In this document: positions 43,801 to 54,012 of the stretch, one piece after another
Numbering within the stretch: the stretch's first letter is position 1
How the letters are laid out: every line of letters begins with the position of its first letter
Assembly: GCF_963966145.1 (NCBI RefSeq)
Contig: NC_091055.1
Location: 7,626,001 to 7,690,000, forward strand
Direction of reading: 5' to 3'
Length of the DNA stretch: 64,000 nucleotides
From: Tenebrio molitor
Taxonomy: Eukaryota > Arthropoda > Insecta > Coleoptera > Tenebrionidae
The notes under the pieces: model-generated
Told to the model about the DNA's origin: nothing
Database searches by the model: none
What the model saw: the letters and a program-made list of their open reading frames with translations, nothing else
Made by a program: the position numbers and the translations under genes

Positions 43801-46800
43801 AAAATCGTGATTCAAGTAAACATAAAACGATATACAACGTGTCTCAGAAATAAGTACATTAATTTTAACTGGTAATAGAACTCGTTAGTATCAACAATAT
43901 ACAGGATGGTCCCGATATAACCTGCCAAAAGAAATCCAGTAATAGGTGACGATGAGTAGAACTCATACACAAAAAAAGTTTCTAATAAAAGTCTTTTCGT
44001 TTTCGAGATAAAAATAATTGAAAATTTGGTCAAAATTTGCTGTACGCTAATGAGTTAATCGGTTTTAAAAAGGTAATTCTGGTTACTTGGCTGCAATTTC
44101 TTTAGCAACGGTACCTGCAACACCTATGACATTTGTCAAGTTTAATTTTAAATTTTCGAATCCTTCAAAAAGTTATGAAATTCACAAAACAAGAATACGC
44201 CGATTTGCATTTACTCTATGGCGAAACACGTGGTAATTCAAGACCGGCAAGGCGACCATACGGCGAGCGTTTTCCTGAAGGAGTCCTTCCGTCCCGTTGT
44301 ACTTTTGTGGAGCTACATCCGCATTTATGTGAGGTTGGTTCTGACTGATTCCAATACGATGGCGTCCCCGATCCTCCATTTAACCCCTCTGGATTTTAAT
44401 TTTTGGGGCCACACGAAAGATTTGGTATACGAAGTTGAAATAAATACAAAAGGCCAACTCCAGAAACGCGTAACAGACGCCGCGAACCAGATTCGTAAAA
44501 ACCCGGAAATGCTGAATTCTGTTTATTAAAATTGGTACCAGCGTACTCAAATGTGCTTAAATGCCAACGGAAGGCACATAGAACATTTATTATAAAATAA
44601 TTGTTCTAGTCTAGTTTACCTTTCATTAGTTAGTAGATATTCTCAGTTAGAGTTGAAAGTACGAATATGTAAAGTGTAAATAAATTTATTCAATACATTA
44701 TTTTGGCTATTTAACCACAATTAAGACGATACTCTTATTACACAGTTCTTCCACAATTTTGCACACACTACCTCTACATTTATTTACACATTAAGGAACA
44801 CCACTTTATTTAGGTATTACTCATTCATCTCTACAAAATCAGCTTTTGTACCTAAATAAGCTGGTGAATTAACGCACACAGTGTAGGTACAGCGTTTTCA
44901 ATAAATGTCAATTTGATTTAGTTTGTCAGATTTGAGATTTGTCATAAACGATTCAGGTACCTATGTTGCTTAGATACTGTCATACTTACAAACACCAACA
45001 ATTAATTCCTGAGTAGGTACGTATTTTTGTGGTCAGCAGCGTCGAATGTGTGTGGATAGGGGTTAATTTATCCCCTTTATTTTGGACCTAACAAAATGGG
45101 GTTTTTTGGACTTGTTAGATCCTTCTAATGACCCAGAATTTTTTTGGCAGGTTATATCGGGACCACCCTGTATTTAAATATCCTTTTTTCCTAAACGTTA
45201 TAATTATCCAATTAAAATAATTGAATGATTTGGCACCGTAAAGGGATATGGAGGGAGCACTGCCTATGCTGGCAATGTAAAGGCAGCGGCACGCCGCTGC
45301 GTGATCAGATATTGCGGCGGCCCCAGATAAATCAGGTTCAAACGTGCAAAATAATAGTTCTTTTCGATATAAGGACGCTGTCACATTATTTTTCAGGTCA
45401 GGTCACGTCAGGTCAGGTCAGGTAAAGTCGGCGTTTTTATTTTCAATATTTAAAATTCGGGGCTTAAACAGTTAGGGGCGGAGCGTGCTTAGGCTATGTG
45501 CTAAATACATTCTCGCACGTCGCGAGGCCGTGCGGAGACCTTTTACGACGCCTTTTAAAATTACCGCCAGTACTTCGGGAAATTTCGTGACGAGGGTGGT
45601 TGCTTCATAGGTGTCGGTGTTCCGTCATTTTACTGGGATTTGGTTTTTTACACGTGAACTGGTTGGTGAATTCTCTTTGTATTTTTTCAGTTGTATAATA
45701 ACTCTGATCTGTTTTTATTTTGAACTAAATATTTACGGTCGCCTTCCTACAATTGCTACAAAAATTGTCCCCAGAAAAAAAGTTAAAAGGACGCCACTGG
45801 AAAGATGAGTTATCTAGGTTCATCTGGAGACCTTTTATTAGGTCTACAGAAAAGCGCGGTCGTAACCACTTTTTTGAACAGTGCTCCCTCCATATCCCTC
45901 TACGTTTGGCACAAATTTAGTTACCCGCCGATGCCGATAAGCGAAGAACAAAAAACAAATGCAAGAAAACTTTCACTTATTTCTTGCGAACTTAAGTACA
46001 GCGGCTAATTGCTACGCCCGTCGCTGTAACCTATAATGACAAGGGTGGAAGAGAAAAAAATGAATAACATGATAGATATTAAATGAAAACAATTTTAATA
46101 ATAAATACATATTTTAAAACGACCCTAATGAATCGCCCATACCCAAATAATGACAAAATGTCTCCTGAAATTAGCGTATTAATCCGTAAAAGTTGTCATG
46201 AAGTAATGAGAGTGCTCAGTAATCACTAATCACTAACCATTACAAGAAGTGTTCAAAGTGACCGCCGTTATTGTGAATACAATAATGAAGGCGCCGACGA
46301 AATGATTCTTCCACTCTTTCCAGCATTCCTCTGTTACTGTGAATTGTTCTGGCAGCACTTTCCATCCGTTTTTTTTTAAACTTCAATTGTCAATTGGGAT
46401 CCTTCATGCACCCCCACAAGAAGTAGCAAGTTTTACTATTAAAAAATTAGTAAAAATTACGAAACTTTAGTGTTAAATTGCCTTAATTCCTTAATACCTA
46501 AGGCTTCAAACGTGTGTAATTAATTTTTTGGCCTCCTGTGATGGAAACTTTGCAAATACGCACTGTTCACGTCACATGAAACTTTGTTTTTACAGCGACT
46601 GTGCGACGGTGAATTTTTCCCACATACTATGCGGCAAAGTAAATAATCCTTGTTTTTAAACTTTAGAAACGCAGAAGAACTACACAATTTTAAATTAATG
46701 AAGCTGTGTTTCAGGAGAACAATATGTATACAGTTTGAATTCAATTAGTTTAAAAAAATAAAATCTAATGAAACACTCCGCTGCGCGTCGTGCTTCAAAT

Positions 46801-48861
46801 TAAACTTCGCGCTGCAAAATGTAACTTCCCACACTCGATTGTAAATAGCTATTCCCGTATCACTTCATTCAGACTCATAAAATTAAAAAAAATCACAATT
46901 AATTCAAAGAACATATTTATGAAATTCGTCTCAAAATAAAAGAATTAGTTTTTGAATTACATATTCCAATTCTAACATTAACAGCGAAAAATGATCAAGA
47001 TTTACAACTACAGTGTCATAAATAAATCCTCATTGTTCGTAATGAGGCAACAAACATCTGTTGAGGAGTTTTCTGGTAATCCTTTAGTCCCTAAGGGGTA
47101 CCATAAAAAACCCATGTCAACCTCCTTTGTGGAAGTGAGCGCCGAATTTATTAATAAATCATAGCTCAATTTTGCACTCAAAAACCGGTGATGTTTTCAT
47201 GATTTCAATGACATCAACTTTTTCCTAAATGTTTGAAAAATTATGTAAATTAATGTAGCGGTTATTGAATTAAAACGAAATACATACATATTTACGTTTC
47301 ATTAAAAAAATTGAAATTTCTACAGAATGTTCTACAGCGATACACAATCATTCCTGAATTTTTTGAGAATTTTAAATCGATGAGAAGTGGGTATTTTCCA
47401 TCGAGCGATAAAACTTGGCTCACCCGGTACTTATTTCTGAGACACGTTGTATGCATGAAGGTACAGTCGCGAGCAGTAAATTTTGGTCGTCAATGTCATT
47501 TCAAAATTTGGTTAGATTGTCACAAATTTAAAAAAAAAATCCCTGCTTGATTATGCCCATGTATGTCAACAAAGTGTCAAAAAAAATAGAAAAAACTTGA
47601 CATTTAATGTCATACAACATGATGATAGGTTATGATGATATTTACGACTGTATTACAATGGAGCATTTTCCATTGCGTCAAAGAATGACATTGACGATCA
47701 AAATTTATTGCTCGCGACTATAATTATAGTTATGACAAACGTTTTGTTTAAAAATATTGAAGGAAAATTAATTTTAAAATTAAGAAATCAATAAAAAATG
47801 ATTTGGTGCAAATCAGTAGTAGAGATTACTACTTTACACACTTTACGAAAATAATACATTTTATCGCCAACTAAGTGACGGAATACACGCGCGATAATAT
47901 TTATATGTAGTTAAAAATAATGTGTACTGATAATATCAAAAGATCAGCGGTTTTATAATGAATGCAAAGTCATGGGGCATGAGGACAATTTTAGTTTCAA
48001 AGTACATAAACATTATCTCCGTATTGTGAAAATATCAAAGTTCAACATGTTGCATTAATAAAAAACTTACCTGAAATTATCCATACCTCCACGACCTTGA
48101 CTCTGAAGCTCTTGCACTTTTCTGAAAATAATACAAGCTTTTCGAACGGCCTCTTCATATTTTTCCTTATGACTTAGATACTCTAGGGGAACTTTTGACT
48201 GTAACTCTGGATCTTCCAAGAAAAACGATTCTGAAAAAGTGAAAAAAAAACTGGTGAGATGAGGTCCAAACCATAACCTGACCGGTTTGTTTACGCTTAA
48301 ACGTCACTTTGACACACAGACATAACCTATTTTAAGTAGGACGAACGCACACTGGGCAACCAAAATCAAGAGTAGTCACAAATATATCGACACCTATTAT
48401 CTTCTAATTAGAAAGTAGAAACTTTCTGAGCAGTTGTCCATGTACTTAAAATTTCTAATGAACTGCAGTCATCAGGCGATTTTTATAAGATTTTAATTTA
48501 AAGGTGACATGATTGCACAATTAAGATTAAGTATTGCCGACCCATTTATTGATTTTTATACATATACATTCATGTTGATATTTTGTAACATTGTCCCAAT
48601 CAGTTTGGTAAAAGAGGCTTTCACCAACCTCACTTTATCAATTCACGACTTGTCTTATTTTATCTCAAGACAAACGCAGCACAAATCATCTCACTTTTCT
48701 CAATGTAAACAATTTGCTTAAAGCAGTGCAAAGTTCATACCTCTGCTATGTCTTTCTTCCGTCCTTTGCGCTCCTCCGTCTAAGAGATGTGTCAGTTCTA
48801 ACGTGTTGAATGTACATTTTTTACGTTCTGCCTCCAAGTCTGGATTTGTTGATTTTGACAT
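37824..48861 (-). CDS. ACOX1: Peroxisomal acyl-CoA oxidase, ten exons, complete
   Basis: Exons: 48741-48861, 48071-48230, 40539-40707, 40362-40485, 40064-40308, 39850-40010, 38853-39015, 38436-38770, 38136-38388, 37824-38084; every intron is GT-AG and the sum is 663 codons. The flavoenzyme oxidises acyl-CoA to trans-2-enoyl-CoA with H2O2, the first step of peroxisomal beta-oxidation. Seen: NPDLEAERKKCTFNTLELTH near the N-terminus; TELGHGTFIRGLETTATYD across exon 4 (from residue 151); GKCYGIHPFIVQLRDEETHE in exon 5; CGGHGY and YEGENTV in exon 8, the Glu (about 433) being the family's catalytic base. The C-terminus is KANL rather than SKL, so the PTS1 signal is atypical. An upstream ATG at 48867 is also possible. 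Whether ACOX1 or ACOX3 is the closer orthologue is not settled. Confidence 0.95.
39229..39732. mobile_element. MITE in ACOX intron 6, 29-bp perfect ends
   Basis: The segment 39229-39257 (CTACACTGACCGGCACAAAA...) is the exact reverse complement of 39704-39732, with TA just inside (39230-39231, 39730-39731), consistent with a Tc1/mariner element starting CACTGACCGGCAC. The interior is non-coding. It explains why this intron is 834 bp while introns 3, 4 and 5 are each 53 bp. Confidence 0.9.
40913..41112 (+). repeat. Tandem duplication of a 100-bp unit
   Basis: Unit 1 (40913-41012) and unit 2 (41013-41112) are nearly identical, starting TCGTGGTTAAAATTTGTCCA; I see about one mismatch near the end. 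Each unit contains an AATAACACCCTGTATAAATA stretch, the outer end of the 480-bp MITE family. It lies in ACOX intron 2. Confidence 0.85.
41814..42739 (-). mobile_element. Degenerate pogo/Tigger-like or Tc1-like element in ACOX intron 2
   Basis: CAGGCAAACCTCGCCGTTCG (41814) pairs imperfectly with CCGCAAACGGCATGGCGTGC..., which ends at 42739, with TA on both sides. A minus-strand remnant near 42190-42310 begins MPRHLTPTQTARA and continues, one frame off, as a helix-turn-helix-like KLEENWSLAAVARELHCS. The rest of the transposase is missing. Confidence 0.6.
43100..43705 (+). mobile_element. Mariner-like element, internally deleted, left arm of an inverted pair
   Basis: The plus strand starts KMARLFSNSEYIGVVLAYDE (transposase N-terminus of the mariner-like superfamily) and jumps to the C-terminus MKDVVYSILIDTIEVLNEQV through RGMLGRVEELFRPR. 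Thus both protein ends are kept and the catalytic middle is gone. From about 43200 on, the sequence is repeated in opposite orientation at 45905-46430. Confidence 0.65.
43900..45172 (+). mobile_element. Internally deleted mariner-like element with matched ends
   Basis: TACAGGATGGTCCCGATATA (43900-43930 in all) pairs with 45142-45172, with one or two mismatches over 31 bp. Inside, 44180-44350 encodes the transposase N-terminus (FTKQEYADLHLLYGETRGNS) and 44380-44530 its C-terminus (PLDFNFWGHTKDLVYEVEIN, then LNSVY), with the middle deleted. About 600 bp of 3' non-coding sequence follows. This is a non-autonomous derivative. Confidence 0.8.
45231..45918. mobile_element. Inverted-repeat element, about 690 bp
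   Basis: The segment 45231-45265 (TTTGGCACCGTAAAGGGATA...) pairs with 45880-45918 with few mismatches. The interior holds an (AGGTC)n-type run at 45396-45422 and no protein. The high-coordinate end overlaps the right arm of the inverted mariner-like pair, so the boundaries may reflect the end of that family. Confidence 0.5.
45905..46430 (-). mobile_element. Mariner-like element, right arm of the inverted pair
   Basis: Its reverse complement matches 43200-43705 at roughly four bases in five, including the transposase C-terminus (about 46270-46420) and about 300 bp of 3' non-coding sequence. The arms face each other 2.2 kb apart in ACOX intron 2. Confidence 0.75.
46420..47370 (+). repeat. Dispersed repeat, copy B, with 330-bp insertion
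   Basis: Direct repeat of 29093-29764. The match runs from about 46420 to 46525, is interrupted, then resumes at 46850 (CCGTATCACTTCATTCAGAC) to 47370. The extra 46525-46850 is not recognised. Confidence 0.7.
47464..47720. mobile_element. MITE, 257 bp, in ACOX intron 2
   Basis: CAGTCGCGAGCAGTAAATTT (47464) pairs with the end at 47720 over about 38 bp with few mismatches. It is flanked by TA (47462-47463, 47721-47722). Its start CAGTCGCG resembles the outer Tc1-type element at 31355-35174 (CAGTCGTG/CAGTCGCG), so that family could mobilise it. Confidence 0.85.
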
Positions 48862-48869
48862 TTTCATTT

Positions 48870-50171
48870 TTTTAAACAAAAATCCACCACTCACACGTTT
48901 CTCACAGCCTTGTCGTAAATTACACTGAAGTGAAGTATAGAGGGCGCCCGTGTATTTATACATTCACTATTGGTAGGGGAAAATATTGTTATATACAGCA
49001 TCCGCCAAGTTAAATGAATTATGAGTAATTTACATCTTCAAACTGCTAGAAATTAGTTTGGATATTGTCAAAAATTGACTCGCATTTGTGTTATTCATGA
49101 CGAATTTCAATTATGTCGAAGAACACGACTAGAAATTTGGGAATTCGGATAATGCGCAAAACGGGACAGCTGTATGTGATGCTTCGCGACGTTTTTTGAT
49201 AAGCTTATCAGTCTTTAAATTTTAAAAATCATCAGTTTCAAAATTCAAGTATGACAAATACTTTGTCGATTTTATCAAAATATTGTGTATACAAAAATGT
49301 TCCAATTTATCAAGGTTCCTTAAATCTGTACTCACTAAACTATCTATTATCACTTAATAATATTAAATATTTTGATCGAATCTAATCTGATTTTGTAATT
49401 TTACTACATTTCAAGTGGCTGGCTGAATATGATTCAGATTTTGATAGGACGAAATGTGGATCTTGTGGTTGATCGATCTATCAAATTTCATTTTTTCCTC
49501 AAAAGAAATTAAAAATCAACAGATTTATTTTAGTGATGTTTGATTTTGTTGAAAAGAATTTGTTTCTTCCGTTCGTTTGGATTCAGATAAATTAAAATCT
49601 GATTTGCCGATATTTTCAATGCGATTAAATTGGTTTCGATCGGACTAAACTATAGCCGTAATTAAGAATAGATATAAGTACACACGTACTTAAGTGGCAG
49701 TAATTTAGTAAACAACTTCAATTATTTTTATTGTTCAATGTATTTATCTATAATAGTTTATCAACTTTTCTTAAATAAACAAACAACAAAAAATTAACAA
49801 CACAACTTCAAACACACAGAAGAGTAAAAAAACTTCACTCACAAGCTTCAATATGATTTAATACTATAAAACAGTAATAGTTTATGTAATTTCACTTGTT
49901 TAGTATTATAAAATATCCATAAGAATACAAAACAGATGAATTCTTTCAAAACGGCCTAGCTTGTAACACTTAAAATATATTTATATTACCCACTTTAATA
50001 CGAGACGAAAAATAAGATCTTTTTTGGGGTATTTCAAGCGTATTATTTATAATTATTGAATAACGTCCGAGATTGAGTCATTGTGTTTCAATTTAATGAA
50101 TTATTATTATTGCGAGATACCCTAAAAACTAATTTTCAAATCTCAAAATATCACCTAAAAATTAAATAAAA
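48870..50171. other. Intergenic region between ACOX and PIGZ
   Basis: Contains the ACOX upstream flank and the PIGZ 3' flank. No gene, TIR pair or clear promoter box was recognised. The ACOX first-exon frame stays open upstream to 48963, but the conserved N-terminus starts at 48861 or 48867. Confidence 0.4.
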
Positions 50172-52193
50172 TCACTGACTTTTGATTTCGTATACGTTGA
50201 GACCAAATGAAGCAAAGATCTTACTCAGACAATATAATACAGAAGTGTGAATCTCTTGCAACTTAAGATTAGAATAAAAATAGAACAGATCTTGTGCCAA
50301 CTCTGGAAATGCTTCAGTACTAATGTGGGGGTAGAAACTTCGGACTTTTTTAAATTTGAATCCGTCAGTTTCGGTGTAGATTAATTGATCTTCCAAACTA
50401 CTTGGAATGATTAAAAAAAACTTGTATCTTTTTTTAGTTTTGTAATTCTTGTTGTAATCTTCGAGTCGTTTAAAGATTTTGTGAATATCCTTTACGAGTA
50501 CATCTAAGTCTGAGGAACCTTCCTCATAGAGGAAATATCTTTTGCTTATTGCGTATTTCGTAATTTTGGTGTGATGTAACTTTTCACTCGATTTTTGTAA
50601 CAATAAACTTTCAGGAAGTGAATATATGTGACTAGTCACTATGTAATATTCAGTTCTCGGAGATTCAAATTTCATATCTTTGGACAAAAAATTCGCAGCT
50701 TGATAGACCCCTCCTTGATGTAAAAAACCGTAAAATATCACTAAAATTGCATTAATAACTAACCACAATTTCATATATAAATTTGAGGCCTTGGCTACTT
50801 TATTTTTCGGTTTTTTTATCATTGTGTTTTCTAACTTAATCAATACGTTATCAGATTCCGGTAAAATCATCGAGCTATACAAATAAACTAGTGGAATGAT
50901 GAGTGGAATTAAAAATCTCGGTTCTTGGTGGGGAAATATGGACAAAAGTGCTAAAGGGCCCAGGTATGACAACATCATAAGTCCCTTTATGCTCCGCACT
51001 GTTGGTAACAACTGATGTTTACCCCTAACAAAACTGTAAAAAATAATTCTATCACAATGGATTAAAATGTTGAAATACTTACTTGTAAGTTGCTTGACAA
51101 AATCCATACACTGCAAATACCGCCAGCAAATTAAAAAGTAAAGGCATATTTATGAGGATATGTAAAAATCTTGGGTGGAGTCCATGTTTAGCTAAATTAC
51201 TTGAGTCAATATTGTACTTTACAAAATTTAATGGAGTGAAAATGAAGTTGTTAATAGTGATATGTAAAACCCCAATCTCACCCCAAGTCAAATAACCATA
51301 ATAAAAAGAGTCAACTAATATGTTAAAAAATAAAACAGGAATTGAGCATATGATTAGTGCTACTATTCTCAAATGGTAGTTCATAGGGGTTATCAATTTA
51401 TTACCAATCCCTCTATATAACCAGAAAAAGACTGGAAACAAAGCAAATGCTAGAAACGTTGGTCTATTGAAAAAACCTAATACTGTTACTAAACTAATTT
51501 GCCAGCAATTTCTTAGAGAATCAGACGTTAAAAATAATCTCAACTTGTGAAACTTCACTTTCTCTACAACTGTCCTGCTAGTTTCATATCTATAATTCAA
51601 GTATTCACGTTTTTTGATTAGAGTATTGGAAAAAATTAAACTCTCACAAACATAATATTGCAAAAGTGCAAATAACACTAATTCCATGGTATTAGAAAAA
51701 GTTCTAGTACTATATACAATCATAACATATGAACTTGACAATATAACAAGCTTAGTTTTGTACTTTTCATTATTGTTAACACAAGTTTTATATAAAGTGA
51801 AATCCACCAAAAAAGACAACATGCACATGAGTAGACGTGGGCCTACTACCAATAAATACGGCGTTATCATTGAAAATTTGAGATATTCCTTTGTGAAGTA
51901 ATCCATAATATTTGCTAACCTATATGTCATGCCTATTGTAAAATATGGGATTACCATGCTTCGGATTGGAAAACTGGTATTAAATTCCCATGGAATATTC
52001 GATTCAACTTCGAATGCTCTGCCTAAAATTTTACTGTTAGTGTTTCATTATAATTTATTTTGTTATTACCTGCTTCAACTTCGATTGATTGGAAAAATTC
52101 ATCTGGATGTATATAACCCAATTGTGGGATTAAAACTAGGATTATTCGAGCTAATGCTAAATACCAGTACAATGTAGGCAGTTCGGGCAGCAT
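50172..52193 (-). CDS. PIGZ: GPI mannosyltransferase 4 (PIGZ/SMP3), three exons, complete
   Basis: Exons 52070-52193, 51083-52022 and 50172-51033 are joined by GT-AG introns of 47 and 49 bp, giving 641 residues. The enzyme is a dolichol-phosphate-mannose-dependent transferase of the ER membrane (GT22 family) that adds the fourth, side mannose to GPI precursors. Diagnostic are HPDEFFQS at residues 29-36 (GT22 lumenal loop), the NNFIFTPLNFVKYNIDSSNL and KHGLHPRFLHILINMPLLF blocks, and FPHQEPRFLIPLIIP, the HQEPRFL form being typical of SMP3/PIGZ rather than PIGB or ALG9/12. Many hydrophobic segments follow. The initiator ATG at 52193 is the first in frame and precedes HPDEFF by the usual distance. 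Confidence 0.92.
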
Positions 52194-53532
52194 TGTTTTT
52201 TCGGATAATTTTGAAAACGTTCATTAAATTTGGTTTGTTTACATCTTAACTGAGAAATGTCAGTTTCTCAAATACTTTCACAGTTCACGCAGCAACCACT
52301 AGATGGTGACAGTAGGAATATTATCAAGTAAATGAATTTAATATTGCCTATCCTGCAGGCGCCAAATACCTAAAATTTGTTACCGCAGAAATTAAAACGT
52401 ATCTGTGATACTGATAAGTCACTTACTTAGTGACAAATCAGATGTGCAATTTTGTTTTTGGTCAAATTTTCTATGTTTATACAAAGACGAATTTTGCGCC
52501 TTTTATCTTATTTTTTTAACGAAAGTACATTAAAAATAAATAATTTTAATAATTATGTAGGTATTTGATTAATTTTGCGTCAGTAGAGATGAATATTTGA
52601 GATTCGAAAGCACAAGATAGAAAAAATTTCAACGTATCGAATATTAAAATTACATTAACTTTCTTTTTTTTATTTTTTCAATGGAAGTTTGTAGCAAGCA
52701 AGTGAGAAATTGTAATTAACAATTATGTAGGTACATATGTGTAAAAAGAAATACAATATAAAAAAAAATAAAAAACTTCATTTTTAAATTAATGCGTTTT
52801 TACTTTTTTGTTATTAAGTCTAATCTGGATTTTAGGAAAATATAGATAGATAAATCAACAAATTTAAGGTACCAAAATTAGTAGAAAATGTACTTTTTTC
52901 AGCTTTTCTCTACTAGGAAGTAAAAAATTACTGGAATTAATGATTGTTCCCAAAAATAATTAAAACTTTAAGTAGGTACCTCTAATGTGTCTTTATGTTC
53001 TGTTCCTTCTAGCGTACTACATAGTTAATTTACTTACTATTTGAAATAGTTTTTCGGAGCACATACTAATATTTGAAATCTGGTTGATATTTGAGAAAAG
53101 TACCTAGTTTTCGTTTTATCTTTAGTTTGTAATTATTGTTGAGATCGTGAGTAATGACATGACATGATATATTGACATTAAAAATAAGTTTTGGAACCAA
53201 AAATTGTTTTACTGAAAAACTATAACAGATCTGAGTCCTGAACAGACCTGATACTAACATTTTTTGAATTTGAAATGGTGTTGAGAGTTGCAGATCACCT
53301 CCTCAATTTCTAAAGATAGTCATTCATAATAAGTATAACATCTTCAACATATTCCAGTTTTAACAGAATTTATGATCTTACTTTTGTCAAATTAATAATC
53401 TATACATTTAGATATTTTGAAGAAATTTGCCTTTGAAAAATAATTGCCTGAAATAATAATAAATTAATAATAAATTAGTTAATAGAGTAATACCTACCAC
53501 CATATTTTCGCAGAGTATTTTTTTTATTTAGC
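52194..53532. other. PIGZ upstream flank, nothing else identified
   Basis: AT-rich sequence; no gene, TIR pair or promoter element could be supported. Confidence 0.4.
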
Positions 53533-54012
53533 TATACCGGGTGTTATGCAAGTCCACGTAATAAATTTAACCACCAATAGGACTCGTTAAAATAAACGTT
53601 TTTTTATTTATAATTTTTCCGTAAATTCTTCAAAACAGAGTTAAAATTAAATATAATTTAAATCCTAAATTTCATACCCGCTCATGTGTTTACACATTCA
53701 TTGATAAATGATTACAAAGCACGAAAAAAAATTACTCGATTAAAATACTCGAATGAAACAGTAAAAACTGTTCGTATTAAAACAGCGGTCGTTCTTTCTT
53801 CAAACAAAAACCTGTAAAGTTTTTATGGTACAAAAACATTTTCACTCACTCTTTCGTTTCAATTATTGATGTGTCAAGTGTTAAATTAGGGGTTAGAAAA
53901 ATGTAAAAAAAAAACATTGAATAAAAGAAGATCAATATGTAAAAAACGTTAATTTTAAGGAGTCCTATTGATGATTAAATTTATTACGTGGACTTCCATA
54001 ACACCCTGTATA
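53533..54012. mobile_element. MITE, 480 bp, about 70-bp inverted ends
   Basis: TATACCGGGTGTTATGCAAG (53533) and the reverse complement of GGACTTCCATAACACCCTGTATA (ending 54012) pair over about 70 bp. TATA borders fit a TA target. Further copies are at 58457-59072 (opposite orientation, enlarged) and, as a fragment, at 26196-26342; single ends occur in the tandem repeat at 40913-41112. Confidence 0.85.

Noticed and set aside
45396..45422. GGTCA repeats as nuclear-receptor response elements
   Set aside because: A simple (AGGTC)n run inside a repeat element; spacing is that of a microsatellite and no gene promoter is adjacent.
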